In this document: positions 42,465-51,436 of the stretch, piece by piece | Numbering within the stretch: the stretch's first letter is position 1 | How the letters are laid out: each line of letters opens with the position of its first letter | From: Luteimicrobium xylanilyticum | Lineage (GTDB): Bacteria; Actinomycetota; Actinomycetes; Actinomycetales; Cellulomonadaceae | NCBI RefSeq assembly: GCF_009429125.1 | Contig: NZ_CP045529.1 | Coordinates: forward strand, 2,728,001-2,792,000 | DNA length: 64,000 nt | Reading direction: 5' to 3' | Notes under the pieces: model-generated | What the model was told of the DNA's origin: nothing | Database searches by the model: none | The model's input: the letters and a program-made list of their open reading frames with translations, nothing else | Program-made: the position numbers and the translations under genes

Positions 42465-43438
42465 AGCGCGTCCTCCTTGACGGCCTCGAGCTGCTTGTCG
42501 GTCAGGCGCCAGCCCTTGCGCTGCGAGCGGGTCTGGCTGCGCAGCTTGGGGTTGATGGCCTCGTCGATCGAGAAGTTGATGAGCGAGAGCGCCGCACCGA
42601 AGAGCGCGAGGAGGAGGCCCGGCGGGACGAACCACCACCACGCCCCGAGGCGGAGCGCGAGGCCGTTCTGCGCGTAGTAGAGCATCGTGCCCCACGTGAA
42701 CGAGTTGCTCGCGCCCAGGCCGAGGAACGACAGCCCGGCCTCGCCGAGGATCGCGAAGATGATCGCGAAGACGAACTGGGACGCGAGCAGCGGGATGAGG
42801 TTGGGCAGGATCTCGACGAGGATCACGCGCCAGGTGCGCTCGCCTGCGACCTTGGACGCGAGCACGTAGTCGCGACCCCGGAGGGAGAGCGTGAAGCCGC
42901 GGATGACGCGGGCGGACCCGGCCCAGCCGGTGATCGCGAGGACGACGGCGATGAGCCAGATGCTCTTGTTCGGCACGTAGCTCGAGATGATGATGACGAG
43001 CGGCAGGCCCGGGATGACGAGCGCGATGTTGGTGAAGAGGTTGAAGACCTCGTCGGTGACGCCGCCGGCGTAGGCGCCGATGACGCCGAACAACGACGAC
43101 AGGACGACCGTCAGGACGCCGACCACGACGCCGATCGTGAGGGAGCCGCGCGTGGCGTGCGCGAGCTGGGCGAACACGTCCTGCCCGGTCTGGGTGGTGC
43201 CGAGCAGGTGGCCGTCGCCGGGCGGCTGGAGCCCGACGTCGGAGATCGCCGACGGGTTCTGCGTGACGAAAGGCCCCACGATCGCGAACAGCACGATCGC
43301 GGCGACGACGGCGGACCCGACGACGAGCTTCGCGGTGAGACGCGGACGCGCGCGCCGGCGCTTCGACGTGGGGCCGGGCAGGTGCTCGCGCGACTCGACG
43401 GCGTCGGGCTCGAGGGACTCGGAGAGAGTGACGGACAT
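42461..43438 (-). CDS. ABC transporter permease, OppC/DppC type
   Basis: 325 residues. ATG 43438 follows AAGGAGG. A soluble N-terminal tail (about 1-33) is followed by six helices. Family features are GDGHLLGTTQTGQDVFAQLAHATRGSL, the coupling loop GRDYVLASKVAGERTWRVILVEILPNLI, and GEAGLSFLGLGASNSFTWGTML. The C-terminal cytosolic tail is longer than usual (NPKLRSQTRSQRKGWRLTDKQLEAVKEDAL). Family members with glycoside-linked importers show a similar layout. It pairs with the permease at 43466-44455. Confidence 0.92.
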   Translation of the reverse strand: MSVTLSESLEPDAVESREHLPGPTSKRRRARPRLTAKLVVGSAVVAAIVLFAIVGPFVTQNPSAISDVGLQPPGDGHLLGTTQTGQDVFAQLAHATRGSLTIGVVVGVLTVVLSSLFGVIGAYAGGVTDEVFNLFTNIALVIPGLPLVIIISSYVPNKSIWLIAVVLAITGWAGSARVIRGFTLSLRGRDYVLASKVAGERTWRVILVEILPNLIPLLASQFVFAIIFAILGEAGLSFLGLGASNSFTWGTMLYYAQNGLALRLGAWWWFVPPGLLLALFGAALSLINFSIDEAINPKLRSQTRSQRKGWRLTDKQLEAVKEDAL

Positions 43439-43465
43439 GGGGAGCCTCCTTGCTCTGGGACGGCC

Positions 43466-44455
43466 CTAGCCGCGCTGGCGAGTGCGCGGGTCGATGACGG
43501 CGTACAGGAGGTCGACGAGCAGGTTCGCCCCGAGGACCGAGAGCGTGATGACGAGGAAGATCCCCTGCATCAGCGCGTAGTCGTTCGCGTTGACCGCGTT
43601 CAGGAGGGCCGAGCCGATGCCCGGGTAGGAGAACACGGCCTCGGTGACGATCGAGCCGGCGACGACGAAGCCGAGCGAGATCGCGAAGCCCGCGACGGAC
43701 GGAAGCACGGCGTTGCGCGCCGCGTACGTCCGCATGATCCGACCCGGGCGCAGGCCCTTGGCCTCGGCCGTGACGATGTAGTCCTCGGCGAGGGTCGAGA
43801 CCATCATGTTGCGCATCCCGAGCATCCAGCCGCCGATCGACGAGACGACGATCGTCGCCGCCGGGAGGATCCCGTGGGAGATCACCGAGCCGACGAAGGG
43901 TGCGTTCCACCCGGGACTCGTCGTGTACACGTCGTACCCGCCGTTGAGCGGCGAGATCATCCAGACGCTCCCGAAGAGGTAGAGCAGGATCAGCGCGAGC
44001 CAGAAGTACGGGATCGACTGGAACATCGTCGTCACCGGGATCAGGCTGTCGAGCCACGACCCACGCTTCCAGCCGGCGAACGTGCCCAGGCCCACGCCGA
44101 GGACGAACGAGATCACGGTCGAGATCCCGATCAGCCCGATCGTCCACGGGAGGGTCTGGGCGATCACGGTCGACACGGGGGTCGGGTACAGGGACACCGA
44201 GACCCCCAGGTCCCCGTGGACCAGCTGGCCGAGATAGCTGACGTACTGCGACCAGAGCGACTGACTCGAGTCGGCACCGAGGAGCAGCTCGATCGAGTGG
44301 CGCGTGGCGGGCGTGACGGGCCCGTGCTGCGCCAGCTTCGACAGCATGATGTCCACCGGGTTCCCCGGCATCAGCCGGGGGATCAGGAAGTTCAGGCTGA
44401 CCGCCGCCCAGAAGGCGATGACGTAGAACCCGATCCTTCGGGCGAGTGTCTTCAT
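43466..44455 (-). CDS. ABC transporter permease, OppB/DppB type
   Basis: 329 residues, six helices. It opens with RRIGFYVIAFWAAVSLNFLIPRLMPGNPVDIM, the OppB N-terminal helix and P-G-(N/D)P loop. The coupling loop is AEDYIVTAEAKGLRPGRIMRTYAARNAVLPSVAGFA, followed by VFSYPGIGSALLNAV, a hallmark of the family. It lies 31 bp downstream of the binding-protein gene and 27 bp before the next permease, in the same operon. Confidence 0.93.
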   Translation of the reverse strand: MKTLARRIGFYVIAFWAAVSLNFLIPRLMPGNPVDIMLSKLAQHGPVTPATRHSIELLLGADSSQSLWSQYVSYLGQLVHGDLGVSVSLYPTPVSTVIAQTLPWTIGLIGISTVISFVLGVGLGTFAGWKRGSWLDSLIPVTTMFQSIPYFWLALILLYLFGSVWMISPLNGGYDVYTTSPGWNAPFVGSVISHGILPAATIVVSSIGGWMLGMRNMMVSTLAEDYIVTAEAKGLRPGRIMRTYAARNAVLPSVAGFAISLGFVVAGSIVTEAVFSYPGIGSALLNAVNANDYALMQGIFLVITLSVLGANLLVDLLYAVIDPRTRQRG

Positions 44456-44486
44456 GCGTGCGCTCCGCTCCTCGGCACCGACCCGG

Positions 44487-46214
44487 TCACTTGGCCGGCG
44501 TGAGGTTCTTCAGGACGATGCCGTTGTCCCAGGCCTTCCACGTGGCGGCGAACGCGTACTTGTCGTCGTCCGTCGGCCACCCTGTCGCCCGCGAGTTGTT
44601 GAACTCGGTGAGCGTCGAGTTGATGTAGATCGGGACGTACGGCATGTCCTTGATGATCTCGGTCTGGACCTTGGCGTACTCGGCCTTCTGCGTGGCCTCG
44701 TCGTTGGTCGCGCCGGCCGCCTCGAGGGCCGCGTCGACGGTCGCGTTCTTGTAGCGGGCGAAGTTGCCGGCGGCGGCGGAGTCACCCACCTTGGCGGTGT
44801 TCGCCGAGTTGTACTTGCCCTGGTAGGTGAAGTACGGGTTGCTCGACGCGCCGAGGCCGATCGAGTCGAGCGAGAGCTGGTACTTGCCCTGCGTCTCGTT
44901 GGCGTTCCACTCGTTCCAGGCGAGCTGCGTCGGCTTGAGGTCGATCCCGACCGCCTTGAACTGCTGCTTGAGCGTGTCGTTGATGGAGATGTAGTCCGAC
45001 CAGCCGGTGACCGTCTGGATCGTCATCGAGAGCTTCTGGCCGTCCTTCTCCCGGATGCCGTCGGAGCCCTTGGTCCAGCCCGCCGCGTCGAGGAGCGCGT
45101 TCGCCTTGGCCGTGTCGGCGGTCTGCGGTGCGGTGACGTTCGCGGAGTCGGCGATCCAGTCCTTGTCCCGGTCGGGCAGGAGCAGCGTCGGGGAGGCCTC
45201 GCCCGCAAATCCGCCGCCGGCGAGCTTGTTGAGCTGCGTGCGGTCCATGGCGTAGTACATGGCCTGGCGCACGGCCGGGTCCGTCTGCGGCCCCTTGCAG
45301 CCCAGCTCGGTGCTCGAGCACGTGAAGATCGACGTCGTGAGCGCGGGCGTGTTGACGTAGCTGAGCTCCTTGTGGCCCTTGAGGAGCTGGTCGAGCCCGG
45401 GCAGGTAGGAGCTCATCCAGTCGACCTGGCCGGCGGTCAGCGCGGCCGACGCGGCGTCGGCGCTGTCGAGCGCGATGTAGCGGATCTCCTGGATCTGCGG
45501 CTTGCCCGACTCCCAGTAGCTCGGGTTCTTCTCGAGCGAGTAGCTCTGCGCCGAGAAGGACTTGAGCTGGTACGGACCCGTACCGACCGGCTTGACGTTG
45601 GGGTCCTTGGTCGGGTCCTTGATGTCCTTCCAGATGTGCTCCGGCACGATCGCCTGGTTGCCGAGGACGCTGGGCTCCTGGGTGAAGGAGTTCTCCTTGA
45701 ACGTCAGGACGGCGTGCGTGTCGTCGACGGCCTTGGCCGTCGCGGCGAGCCCGGTCGTGTTGAGCGCCGGGGTCTTGTTGATGAGATTGAACGTGAAAGC
45801 GACGTCCTTCGCGGTGAAGGGCTGGCCGTCGGACCACTTCACGCCCTCGCGGGTCGTGATCGTGAGCTCCGTGCCCTTGTCGTTCCACTTGTAGCCGGTC
45901 GCGAGCAGCGGCTGAGGGTCGGACTTCTCGGCAAGGTTGTAGTAGTACAGCGGCTCGTAGATCACGCCGAGCGTCGGCTGGAGCGCCGTGCCGGACATGA
46001 ACGGGTTGAAGTTCTCGGTGATCGTGCCGGTCGAGCCGTTGAAGATCGTGATGGACGAGTTCTTGGCGTTGCCGGTGCCGCCGCCTCCACCGGTGTTCTG
46101 CGTGGACGACCCGCCCGAGGAGCAGGCGGCGAGCACGAGTGCGGTGGAGCAGGCGATCGCCGCGAGCGCGACGGTGCGGCGCCGTGCGCGGCGCCCTGGA
46201 CGGAGGACCTTCAT
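44487..46214 (-). CDS. Family-5 extracellular solute-binding lipoprotein
   Basis: 575 residues from ATG 46214 with GGGAGA upstream; the frame extends to 46382 but lacks a signal. A basic N terminus and hydrophobic core lead to lipobox LAAC (Cys31), then a Ser/Gly/Thr linker. SBP_bac_5 features: NPFMSGTALQPTLGVIYEPLYYYN, ITTREGVKWSDGQPFTAKDVAFTFNLI, PVGTGPYQLKSF, DPAVRQAMYYAMDRTQLN and the end YVPIYINSTLTEFNNSRATGWPT. The aromatic-rich binding region and neighbouring GH36 and GH2 genes suggest a mannan- or galactoside-type oligosaccharide (inference). First gene of the importer-ROK operon. Confidence 0.92.
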   Translation of the reverse strand: MKVLRPGRRARRRTVALAAIACSTALVLAACSSGGSSTQNTGGGGGTGNAKNSSITIFNGSTGTITENFNPFMSGTALQPTLGVIYEPLYYYNLAEKSDPQPLLATGYKWNDKGTELTITTREGVKWSDGQPFTAKDVAFTFNLINKTPALNTTGLAATAKAVDDTHAVLTFKENSFTQEPSVLGNQAIVPEHIWKDIKDPTKDPNVKPVGTGPYQLKSFSAQSYSLEKNPSYWESGKPQIQEIRYIALDSADAASAALTAGQVDWMSSYLPGLDQLLKGHKELSYVNTPALTTSIFTCSSTELGCKGPQTDPAVRQAMYYAMDRTQLNKLAGGGFAGEASPTLLLPDRDKDWIADSANVTAPQTADTAKANALLDAAGWTKGSDGIREKDGQKLSMTIQTVTGWSDYISINDTLKQQFKAVGIDLKPTQLAWNEWNANETQGKYQLSLDSIGLGASSNPYFTYQGKYNSANTAKVGDSAAAGNFARYKNATVDAALEAAGATNDEATQKAEYAKVQTEIIKDMPYVPIYINSTLTEFNNSRATGWPTDDDKYAFAATWKAWDNGIVLKNLTPAK

Positions 46215-46318
46215 CGTGTCTCCCAGATCTCGGGCCACTGCCGTGTGGCTCTGACGGGCGTCCGCCCGCGGCAGCATCCACGTCGAGCTGCCGGTGCGTT
46301 GGTTCGGACGTCCGGACT

Positions 46319-46348
46319 TTTGTAACTGCTCGAAGTTATCCCTGGCAA
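46319..46348 (-). promoter_or_regulatory. Promoter of the importer-ROK operon with internal palindrome
   Basis: On the minus strand TTGCCA (46348-46343) lies 18 bp before TACAAA (46324-46319), about 105 bp upstream of ATG 46214. The spacer carries an inverted repeat TAACT/AGTTA (46323-46338, 16 bp), well placed for a repressor such as the ROK protein of the same operon. A further 10-bp palindrome CGGACGTCCG lies at 46305-46314. Confidence 0.5.
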
Positions 46349-46370
46349 GACCCCTGGCGATCGTTACCGG

Positions 46371-46407
46371 ACCGTGACCCACGCCTCCGATCGGCGTGGG
46401 CCACGGT
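46371..46407 (-). terminator. Stem-loop after the alpha-galactosidase gene
   Basis: 46371-46385 and 46393-46407 pair over 15 bp with one mismatch and a 7-nt loop, 12 bp past the alpha-galactosidase stop. There is no T-run. Confidence 0.55.
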
Positions 46408-46418
46408 CGCGAAGACCC

Positions 46419-48710
46419 TCAGGCCGCGCCGACGCGTGTCGCACGCAGCAGCACGGAACGCTCGGGGAACAGCACGGGGAGCGCCACGCCGGCGCGCGTC
46501 AGCACCGATCCGGGCACGACGACCCCGTCCCTGGCCCGGTCGCTCCCGACCTCGCCCCACCACGGCACGTCGACGCCCCAGCGGCTCGCGTTCCCCTCGA
46601 TCCGGGCGTCCGGGAGCAGGGGGCGCAGGCGGTAGAGGGCGTCCGGGTCGAGCCCGGGCAACGGCACCGCGGGCGGCGGGTACACGGCCGACGACGCCGT
46701 CGCGACCCACGCGAACACGGCGTCCCCACCGTCGGGCGCGACCACGCCGTGGAGCGCGTACGCGGGGTCCTGGAGGTCGGCGTGCACCACGACCCCGGCG
46801 TGCAGCAGAGGTCGCAGCTCGCGGTACGTCGCGACCCACCCGGCGAGCTCGTCGAGCTCCTCCTCCGCCGCCGAGGTGAGGTCCCACTCGATGCCCAGGT
46901 GTCCGAACAGCGCCGCGGCGCCGCGGAACGACAGCGGGAGGTCCCGCGCGGTGGTGTGGGCCACGGGCGCCCCGACGTGCGCGCCCATGAGCTCGTAGGG
47001 CACGAGCAGGTTGGTCCAGCCCTGGATCTGCTGCCGCTCGACGGCGTCGATGCAGTCCGAGACCCAGATCCGGTCGGTGCGCGCGAGGATCTCCAGGTCG
47101 ACGCGCCCGCCGCCCGACGAGCACGACTCGATCTCGAGACCCGGGTGACGTCGCCGCAGCTCGTCGAGCAGCCCGTAGACAGCGACCGTCTGGTCGTGGA
47201 CGCCGGGCACGCCCGACACGCGGTGCCCCGCCTCCACGAGGTCGCGGTTGTGGTCCCACTTGAGGTACGCGATCGGGTACCGGGTCAGCAGGGCGTCGAG
47301 CCGTTCGAGGATCCAGGCGGAGGCGTCCGGGTTCCCGAGGTCGAGCACCTGCTGGTTCCGCGCGCGGCCCGGGAGCCGCTCCCCCGGCGCCATGATCCAG
47401 TCGGGGTGCGCCCGGGCGAGGTCCGAGTCCTCGTTGACCATCTCCGGCTCGACCCACAGCCCGAACTCCATGCCCAGCCCGTGCACCACCTCGATCAGGG
47501 GGTCGAGACCGTCCGGCCAGACGTCGTCGGACACGTACCAGTCACCCAGCGCCCGACGGTCGTCGCGGCGCGCGCCGAACCAGCCGTCGTCGAGCACGAA
47601 GCGCTCCGCCCCCACCCGGGCCGCCGCCCGCGCGAGCGCGGTGAGCCGGTCGAGGTCGTGGTCGAAGTAGACGGCCTCCCAGGTGTTCGCGACGACCTTG
47701 CGCGGCGACGACGGGTGTCCCGGCCGCGCGCGCAGCATCGCGTGGAACCGCGCGGACACGGCGTCGAGCCCGACGCCGTACGCCCCGTACACCCACGGAC
47801 CGGCGTAGGCGTCCCCGGCACCGAGGGCGACCTCGCCCGGGAGGAGCAGCTCGCCGCCAGCCACGAGACCGGCGCCGTGGTAGCTCCGCTCGGCGAGGGT
47901 CACGTGGTTGCCCGACCACGCCGTGTGGACCGCCCACACCTCCCCCGACCGGTGGCCGAAGCCGGGCGTCCCCGCCGCGAGCACGAACGCCGCGTCGAAG
48001 CCGGTCCGGCCGCGTCGGCTCTCGCGCAGGTGGGTGCCGTGCGCGAACGCGGTGCGCTGCGGGCTCCGCTCGCGCAGGTGGTGGCCCGTGAAGTCCAGGA
48101 TCTCCGTGGCCCGGCCCGGCACCGGGTAGGCGACCAGCAGCCGTTCGAGCGTGTAGTCGGGTTCCTGGACGCCGGGCCCGCTGCGGACCGCCGCGCGCTG
48201 GCGCACCACGCCCGACGCCGCCTGCTCCAGCTCGAGCCGGAGAGCGAGCCCGACGACGTCGTCGTCCGCGTCGACGACGAGCCGGTGCACCCAGCCTGCG
48301 GGCGCGGGCTCGAGCCGCACGTCGCGGACCCTGAAGCGCGTCGAGAAGCCGGCGCCCCGGCGGCTGCCCGCGAGGCCGGGCGTCCCCAGCCAGCCCGCCG
48401 ACTGCTCCGGCACGACCGATACGAGCAGCTCGCCGTCGACGGGGTTGCCGATCGGCTGCAGGCGCGTCACCTCGCAGAGGGCGTCGAGCCCGGCGTCGTC
48501 GAGCGCACCCAGGTCCGCGCCCCAGTGCGCGATGCGCGGCAGGCGCGTCTCCTCGTCGAGCGCGAGCACGAGCGAGACACCGCCGGCGCGCAGGTGCACC
48601 GCGCGCGGCCCGCGGCGCGCGTCCCGGGGCGCACGCGCCGGGTCGGGGGCGCTGGTGGGTGCGTGGGCACGACCGTCGGGGCGTACGGTCGTGCGTGGGC
48701 CGTTCGTCAT
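46419..48710 (-). CDS. GH36 alpha-galactosidase (cytoplasmic)
   Basis: 763 residues. ATG 48710 follows GGAGGA. No signal peptide. It hydrolyses terminal alpha-galactosides such as those on galactomannan or raffinose oligosaccharides. The N-terminal beta-supersandwich (about 35-340) has LQPIGNPVDGELLVSVVPEQS. The barrel has VVANTWEAVYFDHDLDRL, FVLDDGWFGARRDDRRALGDW, and FGLWVEPEMVNEDSDLARAHPDW. Nucleophile Asp486 lies in YLKWDHNRD, acid/base Asp552 in IWVSDCIDAVER, and ESCSSGGGRVDLEIL is the substrate-specificity loop. It is divergent from the beta-mannosidase, and together they suit debranching and depolymerising galactosyl-mannooligosaccharides. Confidence 0.95.
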   Translation of the reverse strand: MTNGPRTTVRPDGRAHAPTSAPDPARAPRDARRGPRAVHLRAGGVSLVLALDEETRLPRIAHWGADLGALDDAGLDALCEVTRLQPIGNPVDGELLVSVVPEQSAGWLGTPGLAGSRRGAGFSTRFRVRDVRLEPAPAGWVHRLVVDADDDVVGLALRLELEQAASGVVRQRAAVRSGPGVQEPDYTLERLLVAYPVPGRATEILDFTGHHLRERSPQRTAFAHGTHLRESRRGRTGFDAAFVLAAGTPGFGHRSGEVWAVHTAWSGNHVTLAERSYHGAGLVAGGELLLPGEVALGAGDAYAGPWVYGAYGVGLDAVSARFHAMLRARPGHPSSPRKVVANTWEAVYFDHDLDRLTALARAAARVGAERFVLDDGWFGARRDDRRALGDWYVSDDVWPDGLDPLIEVVHGLGMEFGLWVEPEMVNEDSDLARAHPDWIMAPGERLPGRARNQQVLDLGNPDASAWILERLDALLTRYPIAYLKWDHNRDLVEAGHRVSGVPGVHDQTVAVYGLLDELRRRHPGLEIESCSSGGGRVDLEILARTDRIWVSDCIDAVERQQIQGWTNLLVPYELMGAHVGAPVAHTTARDLPLSFRGAAALFGHLGIEWDLTSAAEEELDELAGWVATYRELRPLLHAGVVVHADLQDPAYALHGVVAPDGGDAVFAWVATASSAVYPPPAVPLPGLDPDALYRLRPLLPDARIEGNASRWGVDVPWWGEVGSDRARDGVVVPGSVLTRAGVALPVLFPERSVLLRATRVGAA

Positions 48711-48863
48711 CGAATCCTCCGTCCGACCGACGGCAGCAACGCCGTCGATGTTGCTTTCTTCGCTGATCTAAGTAATCCTGCCAGTGCTGCCGGGCCGACC
48801 CGCCTTTGGTCGACCACCGCAGCCGCCTCTGAGAAAGCCCTCCGAGAAAGCCGCTGGTCACCG
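48711..48863. promoter_or_regulatory. Divergent control region between alpha-galactosidase and beta-mannosidase
   Basis: 153 bp. Toward the mannosidase, TTGCTT (48751-48756) and TAATCC (48773-48778) are a possible -35/-10 with a 16-bp spacer. A 10-bp palindrome TGGTCGACCA lies at 48807-48816. GAGAAAGCC occurs twice with 13-bp period (48831-48839, 48844-48852), and GCTTTCTT near 48753 is its partial inverse. These are candidate regulator sites; none is assigned. Confidence 0.35.
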
Positions 48864-51413
48864 ATGATCGACACGCTCGCAAGCACCGACCTCACCGCCT
48901 GGACGCTGCGCGCCACCGGGGGCCCTGTCCCCGCCCACCTCACCACCTCGCTCGTGGACGACGGTGTTCCCGCGGCCGTGCCCGGGACGTCTCACACGAT
49001 CCTGCTCGACGCCGGCCTGATCGAGGACCCTTACGTCGGCGCGGCGGAAGAACGGCTCGCCTGGATGCGCCACGCCGCGTGGCGGCTGAGCACGCCGCTC
49101 ACGCTCGCGCCCGCCGCCGCCGACGAGCGCGTCGACCTGCTCTTCGAAGGCGTCGACACCGTCGCCGAGATCCGGCTGGGCGACACGGTGCTCGGGCGCA
49201 CCGCGAACATGCACCGCGGCCATCGCTTCGACGTGCGCGCACTGGCCGACGGCGCCGAGCGTGAGCTGAGCGTCGACCTCGCGTCCGCGCTCGAGGCCGG
49301 CGAGGCCGAGGCCGCCCGCATCGGTGCCCGGCCCGCTGCCTACCCGCGCCCCATCAACATGGTCCGCAAGATGGCCTGCTCGTTCGGGTGGGACTGGGGC
49401 CCGGACCTCGAGACTGCCGGGCTCTGGAAGCCCGTGCGCGTCGAGCGCTGGCGGGTCGCTCGGCTCGTGCAGGTCCGCCCGGTCGTCACGGTCGCCGACG
49501 ACCACGCCCGGGCGACCGTCGTCGTGCACGTGGACGTCGAGCGGTCCGGGCTCGTGGACGCGGACGCCACGCCTCTCGCGCTCACGGCCACGCTCGACGG
49601 GCCTTCCGGGACCGTCCGCGCGACCGGGACCGTCGAGCCTCACGCCACGACCGCGACCCTCACGCTCGACGTCGCCGCCCCGGTCCTGTGGTGGCCCGTC
49701 GGGTACGGCGAGCCGACGCTCCACGACCTCGTGGTCGAGCTCGGCACCCAGGACTCCCCGCTCGACCGGTGGGCGCGCCGGGTCGGGCTGCGCTCCGTCG
49801 TCGTCGACACCACGCCCGACGAGCACGGCACGCCCTTCACGTTCGTGGTCAACGGCCGCGCCGTGTTCGTCAAGGGCGCCAACTGGATCCCCGACGACCA
49901 CCTGCTCACGCGCATCACGCGCGGCCGGCTCGTGGGGCGCCTCGACCAGGCGCTCGGCGCGAACCTCAACCTGCTGCGCGTGTGGGGTGGCGGGATCTAC
50001 GAGTCCGACGACTTCTACGACGTGTGCGACGAGCGCGGCGTGATGGTCTGGCAGGACTTCCTCCTCGCGTGCGCCGCCTACCCCGAGGAGGAGCCCCACC
50101 GCTCGGAGCTCGAGGCCGAGGCCCGGGAGAACGTCGTGCGGCTCATGCCGCACCCGTCGCTCGTGCTGTGGAACGGCGGCAACGAGAACCTGTGGGGCTT
50201 CGTGGACTGGGGCTGGCAGGCCGAGCTCGACGGCGCGACCTGGGGTTACGGCTACTACACCGAGCTCTTCCCCGCCCTGGTGAGCGCGCTCGACCCGTCG
50301 CGTCCGTACTCCGCGGGCAGCCCGTACTCCCCCGGCGCCGCGCCGTGGGAGCGCCACCCCAACGACCCCGACCACGGCACCCACCACGAGTGGGAGGTCT
50401 GGAACCGCGTCGACTACGCCGCCTACCGGGCGGACGTCCCGCGCTTCTGCTCGGAGTTCGGGTTCCAGGGCCCGCCCGCCTGGGCCACGCTCGAACGGGC
50501 CGTTCGACCCGTGGACGGCGCCTGGCGCAAGGACGACCCCGTCTGGCTGCTCCACCAGAAGGCCGACCACGGCAACGACAAGCTCGACGCCGGCATGGCG
50601 CCCCACCTCGGCGTGCCCGACGACTTCGGGACGTGGACCTGGGCGGCGCAGCTCAACCAGGCGCGTGCCGTCTCCTACGCGATCGACCACTACCGCTCGT
50701 GGTGGCCGCGCACGGCAGGTGCGATCGTCTGGCAGCTCAACGACTGCTGGCCCGTCACGTCGTGGGCGGCGGTCGACGGGGACGGGCGGCTCAAGCCGCT
50801 CTGGTACGCCCTGAGGCACGCGTTCGCCGACCGGGTCGTGTCCGTGCACGAGCGCGACGGCCGCCTCGTGGCCACGCTCGTCAACGACACCGACGACGCG
50901 TGGACCGGGACCCTCGAGGTGTCCCGCACGACGCTCGACGGCACCGGGCTCGCCTCGGCCGCGCTCCCTGTCGACGTCGGGCCCCGCACGGTCGCCGTCG
51001 TCCCGCTCGGCGCGGACCTCACCTCGCCGTCACGCCCCACGGGCGAGGTCCTCGTCCTCGCGTGCGACGACGCTCGCGTGGTCCACCCGTTCGTCGAGGA
51101 CGTCGACCTCGAGCTGGACCCCGCTCCCCTCGTCGCGGCCGTCCGAGCTCGCGAGGGCGGGTTCGAGATCCGCGTCACGGCGACGAGCCTCGCCCGCGGC
51201 GTCACGGTCCTCGCCGACCACGTCTTCCCCGGCGCGGTCGTGGACGACGGCGTCGTCGACCTTCGGGCCGGCACGCAGCACACGTTCCGCGTGCGCGGCG
51301 AGGGGCTCGACCCGTCACGAGCCGCCGAGCTGCTGACGTCGCACGTCCTGCGGACCGGCAACGCGGTCGTCGCCGCGCGTGGCGCGGCGCGGGCCGGCGC
51401 GACACGACCCTGA
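48864..51413 (+). CDS. GH2 beta-mannosidase (cytoplasmic)
   Basis: 849 residues from ATG 48864. It removes beta-1,4-mannose from the non-reducing end of mannooligosaccharides. A jelly-roll domain at the N terminus has LLFEGVDTVAEIRLGDTVLGRTANMHRGHRFDV and RPINMVRKMACSFGWDWGPDLETAG, the beta-mannosidase-specific signature. The barrel has FVKGANWIPDDHLL and LLRVWGGGIYESDDFYDVCDERGVMVWQDFLLACA. Acid/base Glu441 is in WNGGNENLWG and nucleophile Glu531 in FCSEFGFQ; the 90-residue spacing equals that of the Cellulomonas fimi enzyme (E429/E519). No signal peptide. Its TGA overlaps a possible ATG of the next gene. Confidence 0.95.
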   Translation: MIDTLASTDLTAWTLRATGGPVPAHLTTSLVDDGVPAAVPGTSHTILLDAGLIEDPYVGAAEERLAWMRHAAWRLSTPLTLAPAAADERVDLLFEGVDTVAEIRLGDTVLGRTANMHRGHRFDVRALADGAERELSVDLASALEAGEAEAARIGARPAAYPRPINMVRKMACSFGWDWGPDLETAGLWKPVRVERWRVARLVQVRPVVTVADDHARATVVVHVDVERSGLVDADATPLALTATLDGPSGTVRATGTVEPHATTATLTLDVAAPVLWWPVGYGEPTLHDLVVELGTQDSPLDRWARRVGLRSVVVDTTPDEHGTPFTFVVNGRAVFVKGANWIPDDHLLTRITRGRLVGRLDQALGANLNLLRVWGGGIYESDDFYDVCDERGVMVWQDFLLACAAYPEEEPHRSELEAEARENVVRLMPHPSLVLWNGGNENLWGFVDWGWQAELDGATWGYGYYTELFPALVSALDPSRPYSAGSPYSPGAAPWERHPNDPDHGTHHEWEVWNRVDYAAYRADVPRFCSEFGFQGPPAWATLERAVRPVDGAWRKDDPVWLLHQKADHGNDKLDAGMAPHLGVPDDFGTWTWAAQLNQARAVSYAIDHYRSWWPRTAGAIVWQLNDCWPVTSWAAVDGDGRLKPLWYALRHAFADRVVSVHERDGRLVATLVNDTDDAWTGTLEVSRTTLDGTGLASAALPVDVGPRTVAVVPLGADLTSPSRPTGEVLVLACDDARVVHPFVEDVDLELDPAPLVAAVRAREGGFEIRVTATSLARGVTVLADHVFPGAVVDDGVVDLRAGTQHTFRVRGEGLDPSRAAELLTSHVLRTGNAVVAARGAARAGATRP

Positions 51414-51424
51414 TGGCGGCCCCC

Positions 51425-51430
51425 TATCCT
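51425..51430 (+). promoter_or_regulatory. Leaderless -10 box for the LacI-type effector-domain gene
   Basis: TATCCT ends 6 nt before ATG 51437 with no Shine-Dalgarno between. It lies inside the 24-bp gap between the mannosidase stop and that ATG, and supports 51437 over the TGATG-overlapped ATG at 51413. Confidence 0.5.
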
Positions 51431-51436
51431 GGCGCC

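Noticed and set aside
46305..46314. CGGACGTCCG palindrome as a main operator
   Set aside because: Short GC palindromes are expected often in such GC-rich DNA, and it lies downstream of the -10; the 16-bp repeat in the promoter spacer is better placed.
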